Of a stretch of DNA of 64,000 nucleotides, positions 35,965 to 46,576 are shown piece after piece (position 1 is the stretch's first letter; every line of letters begins with the position of its first letter). Position numbers and translations under genes: made by a program. The notes beneath the pieces were generated by a model, which worked only from the letters and a program-made list of their open reading frames with translations, was not told the origin of the DNA and searched no databases. Source of the DNA: Iodobacter ciconiae (GTDB lineage: Bacteria > Pseudomonadota > Gammaproteobacteria > Burkholderiales > Chitinibacteraceae); the NCBI RefSeq assembly GCF_003952345.1, contig NZ_CP034433.1, positions 2,108,001 through 2,172,000 on the forward strand, written 5' to 3'.

Positions 35965-36870
35965 TCAAACTAAAACCACATCTTGCACCACGCAATTTCG
36001 GCCGGATGTTTTAGCAAGATAAAGCTGAACATCAGCCCGCTGATAAAGAGGGCTTGAATCCGGGCATTGTGATACTGCAATCCCCATACTCACCGTTACA
36101 AACTCCGAAATAGACGAAGCATAATGTGGCATTTTAAGCGAAAGCACGGTTTGTCTGATTCGTTCTGCCACAATATATGCGCCAGCCAGGCTGGTTTCAG
36201 GTAATAGACAAGCAAACTCTTCACCGCCGATTCTGGCTGTTAAATCGGCCGGGCGACGCAATTCTGCCGCAATCACAGCGGCAATACGCTTCAGACACTC
36301 ATCACCGGCAGGATGTCCGTAATGGTCATTAAAACGTTTAAAAAAATCGACATCAATCAATACCAGAGAAAGCTGCCCGCCCTGCCGTTGTAAACGCTGG
36401 GTTTCTTGTTTTAATGCCTCATCAAAATGACGGCGATTAGCAAGGCCGGTAAGCCCATCAGTAATAGCCAGGCGATGCAGCAGCTCACGGGTACGCTTCA
36501 TTTCCAGCTGATTACGAATGCGGGCTTTAATACTCAGCGCCCGGCAAGGCTTTACAATATAATCGGCCCCGCCTACGGCAAACCCTCTTTCTTCTTGCTC
36601 GGGGTCCCCCAGCGAGGTTACAAAAATAACAGGAATATCCGCCATGGCAGCGTCTTCTTTTATCCGCTGGCAAATGGCATAGCCATTCATATCAGGCAAC
36701 ATCACATCTAATAAAATCAGATCTGGCTTGGGTAACTCTTCCATTGCCACCAATGCATCCTGGCCACTTACCGCAAATCGTAATTCGTACTGATCATCCA
36801 GCATCACAGCCAGTAATTCGATATTACTCGGTTCATCATCAACAATAAGAAGAATAGGCTGGTGAATCAA
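35965..36870 (-). CDS. Response regulator diguanylate cyclase (REC-GGDEF)
   Basis: Phosphorylation-controlled c-di-GMP synthase. The frame is open from 36936, but GGAG lies six bases before a TTG at 36870 that begins just ahead of the receiver domain (IHQPILLIVDDEPSN); I take that as the start, giving 301 residues. The receiver (about 4-120) has the acidic pair DDE, the phospho-Asp in LILLDVMLPDMNG, and the Lys in IVKPCRAL. The GGDEF domain (about 130-295) has GGEEF and an intact I-site, RPAD, five residues before it. It follows the hybrid kinase gene by 74 bases on the same strand; the kinase is the likely phosphodonor. Confidence 0.9.
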   Translation of the reverse strand: MIHQPILLIVDDEPSNIELLAVMLDDQYELRFAVSGQDALVAMEELPKPDLILLDVMLPDMNGYAICQRIKEDAAMADIPVIFVTSLGDPEQEERGFAVGGADYIVKPCRALSIKARIRNQLEMKRTRELLHRLAITDGLTGLANRRHFDEALKQETQRLQRQGGQLSLVLIDVDFFKRFNDHYGHPAGDECLKRIAAVIAAELRRPADLTARIGGEEFACLLPETSLAGAYIVAERIRQTVLSLKMPHYASSISEFVTVSMGIAVSQCPDSSPLYQRADVQLYLAKTSGRNCVVQDVVLV

Positions 36871-36944
36871 GACGAGCTCCGATATATTAAACAGAATTAA
36901 AAAATGATTTATTTTATGTATATAAAACACAAACACTATTTAAA

Positions 36945-39900
36945 TCAGACCAGATCTCTTTTTATTTCAATAGATTGTAATGTTTCTCTGGCTCTTTGAT
37001 AATCCAACTGATCTAAAGCCATACCCATTTGTATCGCCTTGTCCTTATCCAAATATGCCAGGCCCTGCTGAAATTTCATAAAATACTTACGTGCATTTAA
37101 ACTTCTTAACCTAAGTAACTCATCTAATTCCTGCAGATTATCCACAGATAGCTGAATATCAGCCGAAGCATCCTGCAAAACAGACTGAACCTCCCCAGCT
37201 AACCAGCCATTAATACTATTAACCACTTTTTTTAAATCTCTATCCAGCTCACAAATCAACTCTTCGATAAAGACATTCTCGATATGAAGCTGATCTTCAA
37301 TTTTTTGCGCAATCTGATAAACCTCTCCCGCCTCCAGAGTTCCCGCGACCCCTTTTAATGAATGCGCCAAACGCTCTGCCTCGGGGAGCTGGCCTTCTGC
37401 TATCAGCTGGCGCAAACGATCAGCCGAATTGATATATTGCTCGCCTAGGCGGGGTAACATTCTTTTAAGTAAAGCAAGGCTACCAAAACGATCAAGTGCT
37501 TTCTCCAAACCTAAACCGGGCAATTGTGGCAAATGGGCCGTGATTTCATCCGGTTTAACTAGCAGATGGGGCGAGTGATTGACCTTATTAGTCCACTGCA
37601 ATAATACTTTTAATAAGTGCTGCGGATTAATAGGTTTGGCTAAATGATCATTCATGCCAACTTCCAGACAGCGACGGCGCTCAGCTTCCATCGCATGCGC
37701 GGTTAAAGCAATAATTGGTAATTGCGTCACCGATAATTGAGTGCGAATAATACGGGTAGCTTCCATACCATCCATTTCTGGCATTTGCACATCCATTAAA
37801 ACTACATCATATATCTTTTTCTGATTTAAAATAAGCTCAAGCACATCCTTGCCATTTCCTACTGCCTCCACAGATGCCCCCAATGAGCAGAGCAAAGAAA
37901 CGCTCATCTCACTTAATAACAGTGTATCTTCAGCCAGCAAAATACGGACCCCAAGCAATGGCTCTTCCTTTTTTTCGGCACAACCGGTATCTTTATTTAA
38001 AATAATGCGATTTAACTCCAGACTGCGATTAATAACTTCATATAATTGAATAGCAATAATAGGTTTACTTAGTGAATAAACAAAAGCCCTTCCTCCCCAA
38101 TGCTCCATTATCTCATCATGGCTTAAAATAGCAGTAAGCAGAATAATTGCCATATCTTTCTGCCCACCCCATATTTTTGCCATTGTTTCAGGTTTTGCTT
38201 TATCAAGCAAAGAAGCGTCAATGATCAACAGATCAAAAGGCTCAGTGCTATTTTGCACCTGCGATATAACATCAAATACCGAACATGCATCATTCGCTAT
38301 TATTCCCATTTTTTTCAGATATAAATGCAATTGAATCCGTATTGCAGGATGTGAATCTGCAATAAGTACACGGCGAGCTGAATATTGAGGAATAACTAAG
38401 TCATGCTGGCTTATTTTATTTAAGCAAACTGTAAAATTAAACACTGATCCTTTGCCCTGTTCACTTTTAACGCTTATATCTCCCCCCATAATATGTGCCA
38501 GCTGTTTACTAATTGCCAAGCCCAAACCAGAACCACCAAATCGCCGGGTCGTTGATGAATCAGCCTGTGTAAACGGGCTGAACAAGCGGGCCAATACATC
38601 CTCACCAATCCCTATCCCTGTATCATAAACACTAAAGGTAAGTTCACAAATTTCATCTTCTACATGCTGACACAAAACAGCAAGCTCAACTTCCCCCTGA
38701 TCAGTAAATTTTATCGCATTATTAATTAAATTAAGTAATACTTGCCCAAGTCTTAAAGAATCCCCCATAAAACATTGAGGCACATTCATATCAACGCTAT
38801 AAATAAGTGATAATTTTTTATTTTCTGCCTGAATGGCTGCAACACCGGCCAGGTTTTCTAATAAAGAATACAAATTAAATTCGGATTCCTCTAGCTCCAG
38901 CTTCCCAGCCTCAATTTTTGATATATCCAAAATATCATTAATGACACCCAGTAATAAATTAGCAGATGACTGAACTTTTGAAAGATAATCTTTCTGTCTA
39001 TTGGCCAGCGGAGTATCAAGCATTAAATGGGTATAACCTAAAATAGCAGTTAAAGGTGTTCTGATTTCATGACTCATATTAGCCAAAAAATCACCTTTTA
39101 CCTGCAAAGCAGCTTCTGCCTGATCTCGTGAAATAATGAGCTCTTCAGATTGAGTTCTAAGTAAAATACTGGCATCCCGGAAAACAAGTAGGCTCTGTGC
39201 CATAATGGATATTTCATCCCGCCCTGCTACATTAATATCAATATCAAAATGACCCTTTGCAATATTCTGCATATTTTCAGATAAGACAACCAGCCTGGAA
39301 GTAATTCTCCTTCTGATATAAATGGAGCCAATACCAAATGAAATAAGCAAACTAAACAAAGCCAAACCGGCCAGCACCCATGCACTTTTTTCCAAACGCT
39401 GAGAGAGCATAAACATTTCATCATTTAATTCATACTTCAGCCTTTGTCCTGTCAGCTCCGCCTGATTAAGCAACAATTGGGTTGCATTTCTGTTCTTTAC
39501 AACAAGTTGTTGCAATTCATTATTTAATTTCATCCTTTTCAAACTAACCGAAAAAACGCCATTTTCTTTTTCAGCCAGATCAAGCAAACTATCAAGATCA
39601 TTTTTTAATTTATTAACATCTTCACCACGATTTATTTTAATTAAAAGATTATTTGCATTTTCTGTCGTCTTAATAAATGAATCTTCTATTTCCTCCAGAC
39701 GAATCACACTTTGGGCATTGGCGGCCTGAGTAATCAAACTGGCCAGCAACAATACATCACCTCGAAAATGCTGTACTGCACTTAGTGAAGAGACCTGCTC
39801 TGCAACTAAAACCACCACCGCATTGGTTGAATCCAGAGTAATCTGATCACTGCGCGAAATCATTTTTAAAGTGATTTGGTTAATAAGTGGCACCAATACT

Positions 39901-40733
39901 TCATCAAAAACAGCAACAGCATGCGTCACCTCTTTACTGGGATTAGCTAAAGACCCTTGTAAGCTAGCTGCCAAATTTTTTCCTGCTGCCTGTGCCAGCG
40001 GATTAGCCTTTTGTAAATAAATTTGGATGCCCGCTAGAAAACCCGTGCTTCGCTTACGTAAGGAAATCTCTCCCTGTTCTCCCGCAATTGCAGCCAGACG
40101 AAATGCATCTGCACGCGCTAGTTGTAATGCATTTAACTCCGAAAACTCATTATCAATAAGTGAATGTACAGACGCACCGGCGGCAACCGATGCCTTACGC
40201 GTTGCAGACAATAATTCTGCATTCTTGGCCATCAAAATAGGGTCAACAGCCTGTAAAAAGTGCTGCTGTATATCACCAGCCTGCTGCAAAATATTATTTT
40301 TTCGCTCATCCAGGCGCAGCTGCTGGCTCACCAGATCACCAGTTAACGGCACATTTTTTGATAATTCCACAACCAGTTCGGATAATTTGCCAGCCTCGCT
40401 GGGGCGGCTTGCCATCAATGCATCAATTTGCCTGGGCAGATCCGCCAAAGCCAGCTTTACTCTGGAGAAGGCACTATTACGTGTAGTGATGCTGTTGGCA
40501 TTGGCAAGACCCGCCAATGCAGATGAAAACTCCAAACTACTGGCCTCCAGCCGGGCAGATGCAATCGAGGCTGGAAAACTCTGCTTTGCAACAATTGAAT
40601 AGGTGCTGTCCACCGAGTGAAATACCCACAGCGCAGCTCCGGAAGCCAGCAACGTGGTTGCTGCGACAGCACCAAAAGCCAAACGCAAACGTAATGCAAT
40701 TGACTTTAGAAATCGACCTTCTTGCTCTTGCAT
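36945..40733 (-). CDS. Hybrid sensor histidine kinase with two receivers and Hpt
   Basis: A 1262-residue membrane phosphorelay kinase. In order: TM1 (about 15-37); a long helical periplasmic region (about 40-450); TM2 (about 452-475); HAMP (about 475-525); HisKA with SHEIRTPL near 555; HATPase ([20 protein letters not shown], near 700-770); receiver 1 (about 795-910); receiver 2 (about 920-1045; [22 protein letters not shown]); Hpt (about 1080-1190; [10 protein letters not shown] near 1122). The architecture is BarA/TorS-like, with a periplasmic helical bundle. Receiver 1 has only one acidic residue at the metal site (LIADSHP) but keeps the Asp in LLIIDAS. GGAG lies nine bases before the ATG. 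The REC-GGDEF gene follows. Confidence 0.92.
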   Translation of the reverse strand: MQEQEGRFLKSIALRLRLAFGAVAATTLLASGAALWVFHSVDSTYSIVAKQSFPASIASARLEASSLEFSSALAGLANANSITTRNSAFSRVKLALADLPRQIDALMASRPSEAGKLSELVVELSKNVPLTGDLVSQQLRLDERKNNILQQAGDIQQHFLQAVDPILMAKNAELLSATRKASVAAGASVHSLIDNEFSELNALQLARADAFRLAAIAGEQGEISLRKRSTGFLAGIQIYLQKANPLAQAAGKNLAASLQGSLANPSKEVTHAVAVFDEVLVPLINQITLKMISRSDQITLDSTNAVVVLVAEQVSSLSAVQHFRGDVLLLASLITQAANAQSVIRLEEIEDSFIKTTENANNLLIKINRGEDVNKLKNDLDSLLDLAEKENGVFSVSLKRMKLNNELQQLVVKNRNATQLLLNQAELTGQRLKYELNDEMFMLSQRLEKSAWVLAGLALFSLLISFGIGSIYIRRRITSRLVVLSENMQNIAKGHFDIDINVAGRDEISIMAQSLLVFRDASILLRTQSEELIISRDQAEAALQVKGDFLANMSHEIRTPLTAILGYTHLMLDTPLANRQKDYLSKVQSSANLLLGVINDILDISKIEAGKLELEESEFNLYSLLENLAGVAAIQAENKKLSLIYSVDMNVPQCFMGDSLRLGQVLLNLINNAIKFTDQGEVELAVLCQHVEDEICELTFSVYDTGIGIGEDVLARLFSPFTQADSSTTRRFGGSGLGLAISKQLAHIMGGDISVKSEQGKGSVFNFTVCLNKISQHDLVIPQYSARRVLIADSHPAIRIQLHLYLKKMGIIANDACSVFDVISQVQNSTEPFDLLIIDASLLDKAKPETMAKIWGGQKDMAIILLTAILSHDEIMEHWGGRAFVYSLSKPIIAIQLYEVINRSLELNRIILNKDTGCAEKKEEPLLGVRILLAEDTLLLSEMSVSLLCSLGASVEAVGNGKDVLELILNQKKIYDVVLMDVQMPEMDGMEATRIIRTQLSVTQLPIIALTAHAMEAERRRCLEVGMNDHLAKPINPQHLLKVLLQWTNKVNHSPHLLVKPDEITAHLPQLPGLGLEKALDRFGSLALLKRMLPRLGEQYINSADRLRQLIAEGQLPEAERLAHSLKGVAGTLEAGEVYQIAQKIEDQLHIENVFIEELICELDRDLKKVVNSINGWLAGEVQSVLQDASADIQLSVDNLQELDELLRLRSLNARKYFMKFQQGLAYLDKDKAIQMGMALDQLDYQRARETLQSIEIKRDLV

Positions 40734-40909
40734 TCCCCCTTGCTCCGCCTGCCAGTGATCATATGCTAAACCACAGATTATAAATGTCTGCTACCTTGCA
40801 ATTGATATTAATATACCAACCATAAACATTCACTTAAATTTCCAAAATCTTACAATAAATTTAAATTTTTATTTTAAAATCATCAAAAGATACGCTATGA
40901 AGGTGATTT

Positions 40910-42565
40910 ATGCGCAATTCATTTCTGGAGTCTTACATGCCCAACCCATCTTATATGTTTTCGAGCATACCACCTAACTCAGCATCCTTGCGAGCTGCTT
41001 ACGAATCATGGTTAAAGGCCAATTCACCACAACAATCAGCCAAAAAAAACCTTCCTGCCAATACCCGGGTTGGCATTGTCGGTGCAGGCATGGCAGGGCT
41101 TTACTCTGCTTTATTACTCAAAAGCCGGGGTATAGATTGCAGGCTATTTGAGGCACATCCCGAGCGCCTGGGCGGGCGTGTTTACACCCACCGCTTTAAT
41201 CAGGAACCTAATCAATACTTTGAAGCCGGGGCCATGCGCCTGCCGCAAACACCAGAGCAACAACCAGTATTTAACCTGATTGATTATTTAAACGAACAAT
41301 TACCCCCCGAATCAAAAATTGATTTAATTCCCTACAATTTATACGACCCGGGCGGTAATTTAGTGTACGTCAATGGCAAACGTGCTTTTGGCGGTACCAC
41401 CATGACACTTGATTATGCTAATCAACATCCGGAAGTATTAGGTTTTAACCTCGCTCCTGAAGACCGCAATAAAACGGCATCTCAATTATTGGATGAAGTA
41501 CTGCAACCCTTTTTTGATTTGCTCGCTATTAATTTCGACCTTGGTTTTGCCAAAATTGTGCAATATGACAATTACTCGCTCTATACCTATCTGACCGAAA
41601 TCGCTGGCTGGAGTATGGAAAAAGTAAACTATGTGGAAGTAATGAATTCAGCCAGCAATCAATTTCAGAGTAGTTTTACTGAAATGGTCATTGAAAGCAT
41701 GGATTTTTCCGGTGCGAAATGGAGTACCATCGCCAACGGTATGGACAGGCTGCCCAATGCCTGTGCAACGCTCATCGGAGCCGAATCCATCACAATGAAT
41801 GCACCGGTACGGCAAATTGAAAACCTGCAAGACGGCCGTGTTGTGATTCATTACGGTGATTTGGGCGAATTTGATACCTTTGATAACGTGATCCTTGCCC
41901 TGCCCCCGGCCGCACTACGCATGATGGCAACCCCACAATGGTCACCAACTAAATCACAGGCAATTCGTACAATGCATTTCGAGCCTTTATATAAAATTGG
42001 CCTGCGCTTCAAAACCCGCTTCTGGGAGCAATTACCACAAGCGGCCATGGGCGGCCAATCAAGCAGTGATCTGCCTATGCGCTGGTGTGTTTATCCCTCT
42101 TATGGCCTGGGAGATGCCGGTGCGGGTGTTCTATTGCTGTATTCATGGATGTCAGACGCCTATAACTGGCTGCCACAAAGCCCGGAAGAGCGTGTGCGCT
42201 TAGCCCTCAGAGACTTACAAACTCTTTACCAGAATACCGTTGATATTCATGAACAGTTTATCGAGTCCTTTGATGTCGCCTGGCCTTCGGAATGGGCAAC
42301 AGGTGATGCGATGTTTTATCCTGGGCAATTTAGGCAACTATTCAATAGCGCACGCCAGCCCGAACAAAACATCTACTTTGCCGGTGAACATTTAAGTGTT
42401 CATCACACATGGATTGTGGGCGCACTGGATTCGGCACTCTATGCCTGTCAGCAGCTCCTTGGTGACGATGCACTGGAGCCGCTACACTCATCCTCCCAAG
42501 CACCGCTAAATCCGCATCTTCGTGATTACAGCCAGTGTGCCGCTGCACCCATTTTTCAACGCTAA
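40910..42565 (+). CDS. Flavin-containing amine/L-amino-acid oxidase
   Basis: FAD-dependent oxidase of the monoamine oxidase / L-amino-acid oxidase superfamily, predicted to oxidise an amine or amino acid with release of ammonia and hydrogen peroxide. The 551 residues contain the FAD dinucleotide motif VGIVGAGMAGLYSALLL (about 53-70), GGRVYTHRF, and the C-terminal FAD-binding YFAGEHLSVHHTWIVGALDSAL. The substrate cannot be told. Two starts compete: ATG 40910 follows AGGTGAT closely; ATG 40937 has GGAG six bases upstream. No signal peptide is obvious. The next gene, an orphan TRAP-type binding protein, begins 10 bases after the stop, so they form an operon. Confidence 0.85.
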   Translation: MRNSFLESYMPNPSYMFSSIPPNSASLRAAYESWLKANSPQQSAKKNLPANTRVGIVGAGMAGLYSALLLKSRGIDCRLFEAHPERLGGRVYTHRFNQEPNQYFEAGAMRLPQTPEQQPVFNLIDYLNEQLPPESKIDLIPYNLYDPGGNLVYVNGKRAFGGTTMTLDYANQHPEVLGFNLAPEDRNKTASQLLDEVLQPFFDLLAINFDLGFAKIVQYDNYSLYTYLTEIAGWSMEKVNYVEVMNSASNQFQSSFTEMVIESMDFSGAKWSTIANGMDRLPNACATLIGAESITMNAPVRQIENLQDGRVVIHYGDLGEFDTFDNVILALPPAALRMMATPQWSPTKSQAIRTMHFEPLYKIGLRFKTRFWEQLPQAAMGGQSSSDLPMRWCVYPSYGLGDAGAGVLLLYSWMSDAYNWLPQSPEERVRLALRDLQTLYQNTVDIHEQFIESFDVAWPSEWATGDAMFYPGQFRQLFNSARQPEQNIYFAGEHLSVHHTWIVGALDSALYACQQLLGDDALEPLHSSSQAPLNPHLRDYSQCAAAPIFQR

Positions 42566-42575
42566 GGGCAGAGCC

Positions 42576-43610
42576 ATGCTGCGCTGTTTTTGCTTGGCTT
42601 TTTTACTTAGCAGCCGCCTCTGGGCCGAAGAAGCATTTGCGCCCGCGCCATTAAAAGTGATTGGTTCATGGAGCATGCTCAGTCAGTTTAAAGACTATGA
42701 AAAGCCATTTTGGACCGAGCAGCTGCCTGAGCTCACTGAAGGCAGAATCAAGGTAAACCTCAATGCTTTTAATGATGTGGGCTTAAAAGGCACTGAGATA
42801 CTGCGCTTAATGAAACTGGGCATGACCGACTTTGGCACCACCATTTTGTCGTATATATCGGAACAAGATCCACGGGCTGAAGCCGTGGATCTTGCCGGGC
42901 TAACCATCAGCAGCGAAATGGAGCATCGCGTGGTAAAAAGCTATAGCCCGGTACTTAAGCAGTATTTTGAGCAAAAACACGGCATCAAAATGCTCGCCAT
43001 ATGGCCTTATTCTGCACAGTTGCTGATGTGTAATGCACCAATTAAAAATCTGGAGGGACTAAAGGGAAAAAAAGTGCGAGTCAGCATGCGTACCACCAGC
43101 GATCTGATTGAAGCCTACGGCGCCATTACGCTCAGTATTCCTTTTGATCAGGTTTATCAAAAAATGAAAGATAAACAACTCGACTGTCTGATTACCTCGG
43201 CTTTAGCCGCGCATACAGCCGGTTTTTATCAGGTTGCAACGCACATTTATAATTTGCCTCTGGGCTGGAGTGTGGTCATGCTGGGCGTTAACCAAGCCTC
43301 CTGGGCCCAGATTGATCCTCTGGATCAGAAAATAATCGAAACCGGCATTAACCGGCTTGCCAATGATCTGTGGCAGGCCGCCGACAAACAAACGGCACTT
43401 GGGCTGGCCTGTAATACGGGCAAAAACTGCCCTCTCGGCAAGCAGGGCTCCATGACGCTGATCAACCCCAGCGGCAGTGACAAAGCCCGATTAGCCAAAA
43501 TGGTCAAACAGGTTGTGCTCAAGCGCTGGGTAGAGCGCTGTGGTAAAGACTGTGTGGCAGAATGGAATAACAGCATAGGAAAAACGCTAAATATTGCGCT
43601 CCAGCCTTAA
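42576..43610 (+). CDS. TRAP-type periplasmic substrate-binding protein (DctP family), orphan
   Basis: The frame opens inside the oxidase gene at 42522, but AAGGG and a signal peptide (MLRCFCLAFLLSSRLWAEEA) place the start at the ATG at 42576, giving 344 residues. DctP-family features: KVIGSWSMLSQ, an early GRIKVNLNAFNDVG, DLAGLTISSE, and LEGLKGKKVRVSMRTTSDLIEAYGAITLSIPFDQVYQKM, which includes the region of the substrate-carboxylate Arg. Membrane subunits DctQ and DctM are not encoded nearby, so it may work with a distant permease or as a sensor. Co-transcription with the oxidase suggests a shared substrate; that is inference. Confidence 0.82.
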   Translation: MLRCFCLAFLLSSRLWAEEAFAPAPLKVIGSWSMLSQFKDYEKPFWTEQLPELTEGRIKVNLNAFNDVGLKGTEILRLMKLGMTDFGTTILSYISEQDPRAEAVDLAGLTISSEMEHRVVKSYSPVLKQYFEQKHGIKMLAIWPYSAQLLMCNAPIKNLEGLKGKKVRVSMRTTSDLIEAYGAITLSIPFDQVYQKMKDKQLDCLITSALAAHTAGFYQVATHIYNLPLGWSVVMLGVNQASWAQIDPLDQKIIETGINRLANDLWQAADKQTALGLACNTGKNCPLGKQGSMTLINPSGSDKARLAKMVKQVVLKRWVERCGKDCVAEWNNSIGKTLNIALQP

Positions 43611-43775
43611 AGAAACGCCCCGGCTTACCCCCATAGTTTTACAAAACAGGAACCAGCAGGCTGTAATGCACAAAAAACAGTCAGATCTATTTTATCAATT
43701 AAATACAATAAGTTAGCTAAAAAACTAACAGTTTACCCACAGACCGGCACCACCTTTTAGGGGATAACCGCCACA

Positions 43776-44339
43776 ATGTCCACAAGTCATTTAACCCGCT
43801 GCGCCTGGTGCAGCGACGATCCGCTTTACCAGAATTATCATGACCAGGAATGGGGGCAGCCGCTCTTTGATGATCAGGCGCTCTTCGAGCTCTTATGCCT
43901 GGAAGGCGCGCAGGCAGGCTTATCCTGGATCACCGTTTTAAAAAAACGCGAGCATTACCGCAAAGTATTCGATGGCTTTGATGCACAAAAAATAGCCGCA
44001 TACGATGCGGCAAAAGTAGCCAGCCTGCTCAGTGATGCCGGCATCATCCGCAACCGCGCCAAAGTGGCCGCCTTTATCGGTAATGCTGCGGCCTACCTGC
44101 AATTAAAACAGGAAGGCCGCTTTAGTGATTTTCTATGGTCTTTTGTCAATGGAAAAACCATCGTCAATCATTGGGTTAATATCAGCGACACACCCGTTGC
44201 CACAGCAGAATCCATAGCCATGAGTAAAGCTTTAAAAAAACGCGGTTTTAAGTTTGTTGGCCCCACCATCTGCTACGCTTTTATGCAGGCCAGCGGCATG
44301 GTCGATGATCACAGCCCAAGCTGCTGGAGGCGCTGCTGA
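43776..44339 (+). CDS. tag: DNA-3-methyladenine glycosylase I
   Basis: Base-excision repair enzyme that removes 3-methyladenine from alkylated DNA in the cytoplasm. The 187 residues match Tag. The N-terminal CAWCSDDPLYQNYHDQEWG supplies the zinc ligands Cys and His, and the C-terminal DDHSPSCW supplies the second His and Cys. The family signature FELLCLEGAQAGLSWITVLKKRE includes the catalytic Glu, and GFKFVGPTICYAFMQASGMV follows. AGGGG is 13 bases from the ATG. It appears monocistronic. Confidence 0.94.
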   Translation: MSTSHLTRCAWCSDDPLYQNYHDQEWGQPLFDDQALFELLCLEGAQAGLSWITVLKKREHYRKVFDGFDAQKIAAYDAAKVASLLSDAGIIRNRAKVAAFIGNAAAYLQLKQEGRFSDFLWSFVNGKTIVNHWVNISDTPVATAESIAMSKALKKRGFKFVGPTICYAFMQASGMVDDHSPSCWRRC

Positions 44340-44357
44340 TAATAGGATGAGCACGCA

Positions 44358-44381
44358 TTGCACCTGTGCAAAACGGTGCAA
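44358..44381. repeat. Hairpin between convergent tag and trhP
   Basis: TTGCACC and GGTGCAA, seven perfect pairs around a ten-base loop that itself contains TGTGCAAAAC. No T-run follows on either strand. It may be a weak terminator for the convergent pair. Confidence 0.35.
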
Positions 44382-44399
44382 AGCGGCCCACCCTGGCTC

Positions 44400-45773
44400 C
44401 TATTCTGCAACCATTTCTTCCGCTGTAAACAGGCGTGAAATCAGCGCCTTTTCAAAACCTGCCTCCATAGGAATCGAGATTTTCACACCATTGCCCGCAG
44501 CCACTTGGCAAGGGTTGCCGCTCTTATCGCGCATTTCTGCCAGCATGATAATCCGGTTGCCGCTTGGGTGAATAATTTCTAACTGATCGCCCACAGCAAA
44601 ACGGTTTTTAACCTCAATATTCGCCCAGCCCCCATTCACGCTCAGCACCTCGCCCACAAACTGGCTTTGCTTGGATTTGGAATGCCCATCCAGATAGTTC
44701 TGTGCTTCATGGGTGTAATGGCGCTGATAAAAACCATCGGTGTAACCACGGTTAGCCAGGCCATCCAGATCAGCCAGCAGCGCCGGATTAAACGGCCGCC
44801 CGGCCACCGCATCATCGATGGCCTGGCGGTAAACCTGAGCCGTACGCGCTACGTAGTACAGCGATTTAGTACGGCCTTCGATTTTGAGCGAATCCACACC
44901 GATCTTGGTCAGGCGCTCGATGTGCTGCACCGCACGCAAATCTTTTGAATTCATAATATAAGTGCCGTGCTCGTCTTCCATAATCGGCATCAGCTCATCC
45001 GGGCGGCTTTGTTCTGCGATCAGATAAGTTTTATCGGCAGAAGGATGGCGCTCTGCACCACCACAGGCGGCAAAGCTTTGGTTCGCCTCTACCATGGCCT
45101 TATTAAAATCAAACTGAATCACCTGCGGTTTAACATCGCCGGCATCGTCTTCCACCGTGTCATTCATCTTGTAATCCCAGCGACAGGCGTTGGTGCAAGT
45201 GCCCTGGTTAGGATCACGGTGATTAAAGTAACCCGATAAGAGGCAACGGCCAGAATAGGCGATGCACAAGGCGCCGTGCACAAAGACTTCCAGCTCCATA
45301 TCTGGGCAAAGCTGGCGGATTTCTTCGACTTCATCGAGGCTCATTTCGCGCGATAAAATAACGCGCTCCAAACCCATCGATTTCCAGAATTTCACCGCAG
45401 CGTAGTTAACCGTATTAGCTTGTACCGAAAGATGAATCACCTGCTCCGGCCATTTTTCCCGCACCATCATAATCAGGCCCGGGTCGGCCATAATCAGCGC
45501 ATCGGGCTTCATGGCGATCACCGGCTCCATATCGGCAAGGTAAGTCTTAACCTTGGCGTTATGCGGCAAAATATTGCTGGCCACAAAAAACTTCTTGCCC
45601 CGCTGATGGGCTTCGATAATTCCCTGGCCAATTTGCTCAAGCTTAAATTCATTATTACGCGCACGCAGTGAATAGCGTGGCTGGCCGGCATAGACCGCAT
45701 CTGCACCGAAATCATAAGCGGCGCGCATTTTGTCCAAAGTACCAGCGGGAAGGAGAAGTTCTGGGGCTTTCAT
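44400..45773 (-). CDS. trhP: tRNA 5-hydroxyuridine synthesis protein TrhP (peptidase U32 family)
   Basis: Also known as YegQ. In E. coli it is required for prephenate-dependent 5-hydroxyuridine formation at the tRNA wobble position. The family start is the ATG at 45773 (MKAPELLLPAGTLDKMRAAYDFGADAVYAG), giving 457 residues. The U32 signature ELEVFVHGALCIAYSGRCLLSGYFNHRDPNQGTC carries conserved cysteines that likely bind an Fe-S cluster, with more in CTNACRWDY. The C-terminal domain is small and beta-rich (QFVGEVLSVNGGWANIEVKN). The frame is open further upstream but without support. Confidence 0.9.
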   Translation of the reverse strand: MKAPELLLPAGTLDKMRAAYDFGADAVYAGQPRYSLRARNNEFKLEQIGQGIIEAHQRGKKFFVASNILPHNAKVKTYLADMEPVIAMKPDALIMADPGLIMMVREKWPEQVIHLSVQANTVNYAAVKFWKSMGLERVILSREMSLDEVEEIRQLCPDMELEVFVHGALCIAYSGRCLLSGYFNHRDPNQGTCTNACRWDYKMNDTVEDDAGDVKPQVIQFDFNKAMVEANQSFAACGGAERHPSADKTYLIAEQSRPDELMPIMEDEHGTYIMNSKDLRAVQHIERLTKIGVDSLKIEGRTKSLYYVARTAQVYRQAIDDAVAGRPFNPALLADLDGLANRGYTDGFYQRHYTHEAQNYLDGHSKSKQSQFVGEVLSVNGGWANIEVKNRFAVGDQLEIIHPSGNRIIMLAEMRDKSGNPCQVAAGNGVKISIPMEAGFEKALISRLFTAEEMVAE

Positions 45774-46148
45774 GTTGATCCGTTCTTTAAGCATCTGCCA
45801 CAAACCAAGCAAGTGGCCAGCGCACAGATTGTAAAAAAACGCGATTATAGCACGCTCTTTTTGCCTACTTTTTAATCAGACATAAAAAACACCCTGAAAA
45901 CAGCAACTTAATTAGCTTATCCACAAGCCATCCACGGACTTGCTGGATCAATTCTTGGATAAGCAGCAAATACTGATTAAAAATTAGGCAACACAAAAAA
46001 AACCTGCCAGAGCAAAGACTTGCCTGACTTGTCCACAGCGCGTGCACAGGCTTGTTCCCGCCGCGCGGGGATAAGGTGGCCAAACCCAAACCTTAAGACA
46101 CGGAGCTCGCAGGGCATACGGCGTTTCACGGAGAAAAACAAAACTGGT
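45774..46148. other. Intergenic region with several DnaA-box-like sites
   Basis: About 375 bases without a gene between trhP and the DUF2917-like gene (both minus strand). A perfect DnaA box TTATCCACA lies at 45917-45925 and a one-mismatch TTGTCCACA at 46029-46037. TTATCC cores on the other strand lie near 45955-45963 and 46068-46075. A GC-rich hairpin CCCGCCGCGCGGGG lies near 46057. See findings. Confidence 0.45.
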
Positions 46149-46463
46149 TTAAGATTTTTTATAAGCTTTAAGTCCTTTAAAACCGGGTAATAATTCTTGA
46201 ATTTTCAAAATCCAACAACGTGCAGGCACTGGATCAATGATCAGTATTTCTACTCCATCGCCCGTCAGACTCAGCCAGCCCGCTTCCACAGTTAATTCAA
46301 GCTCCCCCTCAAGCAATACTTGCGTCTGTGCAGGCAGACACGCTCCCATATAATGCGGCGTGTACTGAATAAACAACCTGCCCCGCTGTACCAGAATCTG
46401 TGTGCCAGCCCTTAAATAGCCACGTGCCACCTGGCCTTTATGCAAGACCTGCTGCTTTTCCAT
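46149..46463 (-). CDS. Small protein, probable DUF2917 family
   Basis: A 104-residue soluble protein. The pattern VLHKGQVARGYLRAGTQILVQRGRLFIQY..., with repeated short beta strands and a glycine-turn LSLTGDGVEILIID, fits a compact beta-roll and resembles the poorly characterised DUF2917 proteins. Function unknown. It is divergent from the MocR-type regulator gene, with an inverted repeat in the shared upstream region, so it is a plausible target of that regulator. Confidence 0.55.
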   Translation of the reverse strand: MEKQQVLHKGQVARGYLRAGTQILVQRGRLFIQYTPHYMGACLPAQTQVLLEGELELTVEAGWLSLTGDGVEILIIDPVPARCWILKIQELLPGFKGLKAYKKS

Positions 46464-46576
46464 CGCCCTACCCCACCGTTTTAATGCAAATCATCTTAAA
46501 TGCCGGCAAGGGGTAAAAACAGCGACAAGAAACACCTGTCTGCTACGCAGCAGAAGCAGTTTTTTTAATCTGTTAT

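Noticed and set aside
45900..46080. Chromosomal replication origin
   Set aside because: DnaA-like boxes are present, but no dnaA, dnaN, gyrB or rpmH and no clear AT-rich unwinding element.
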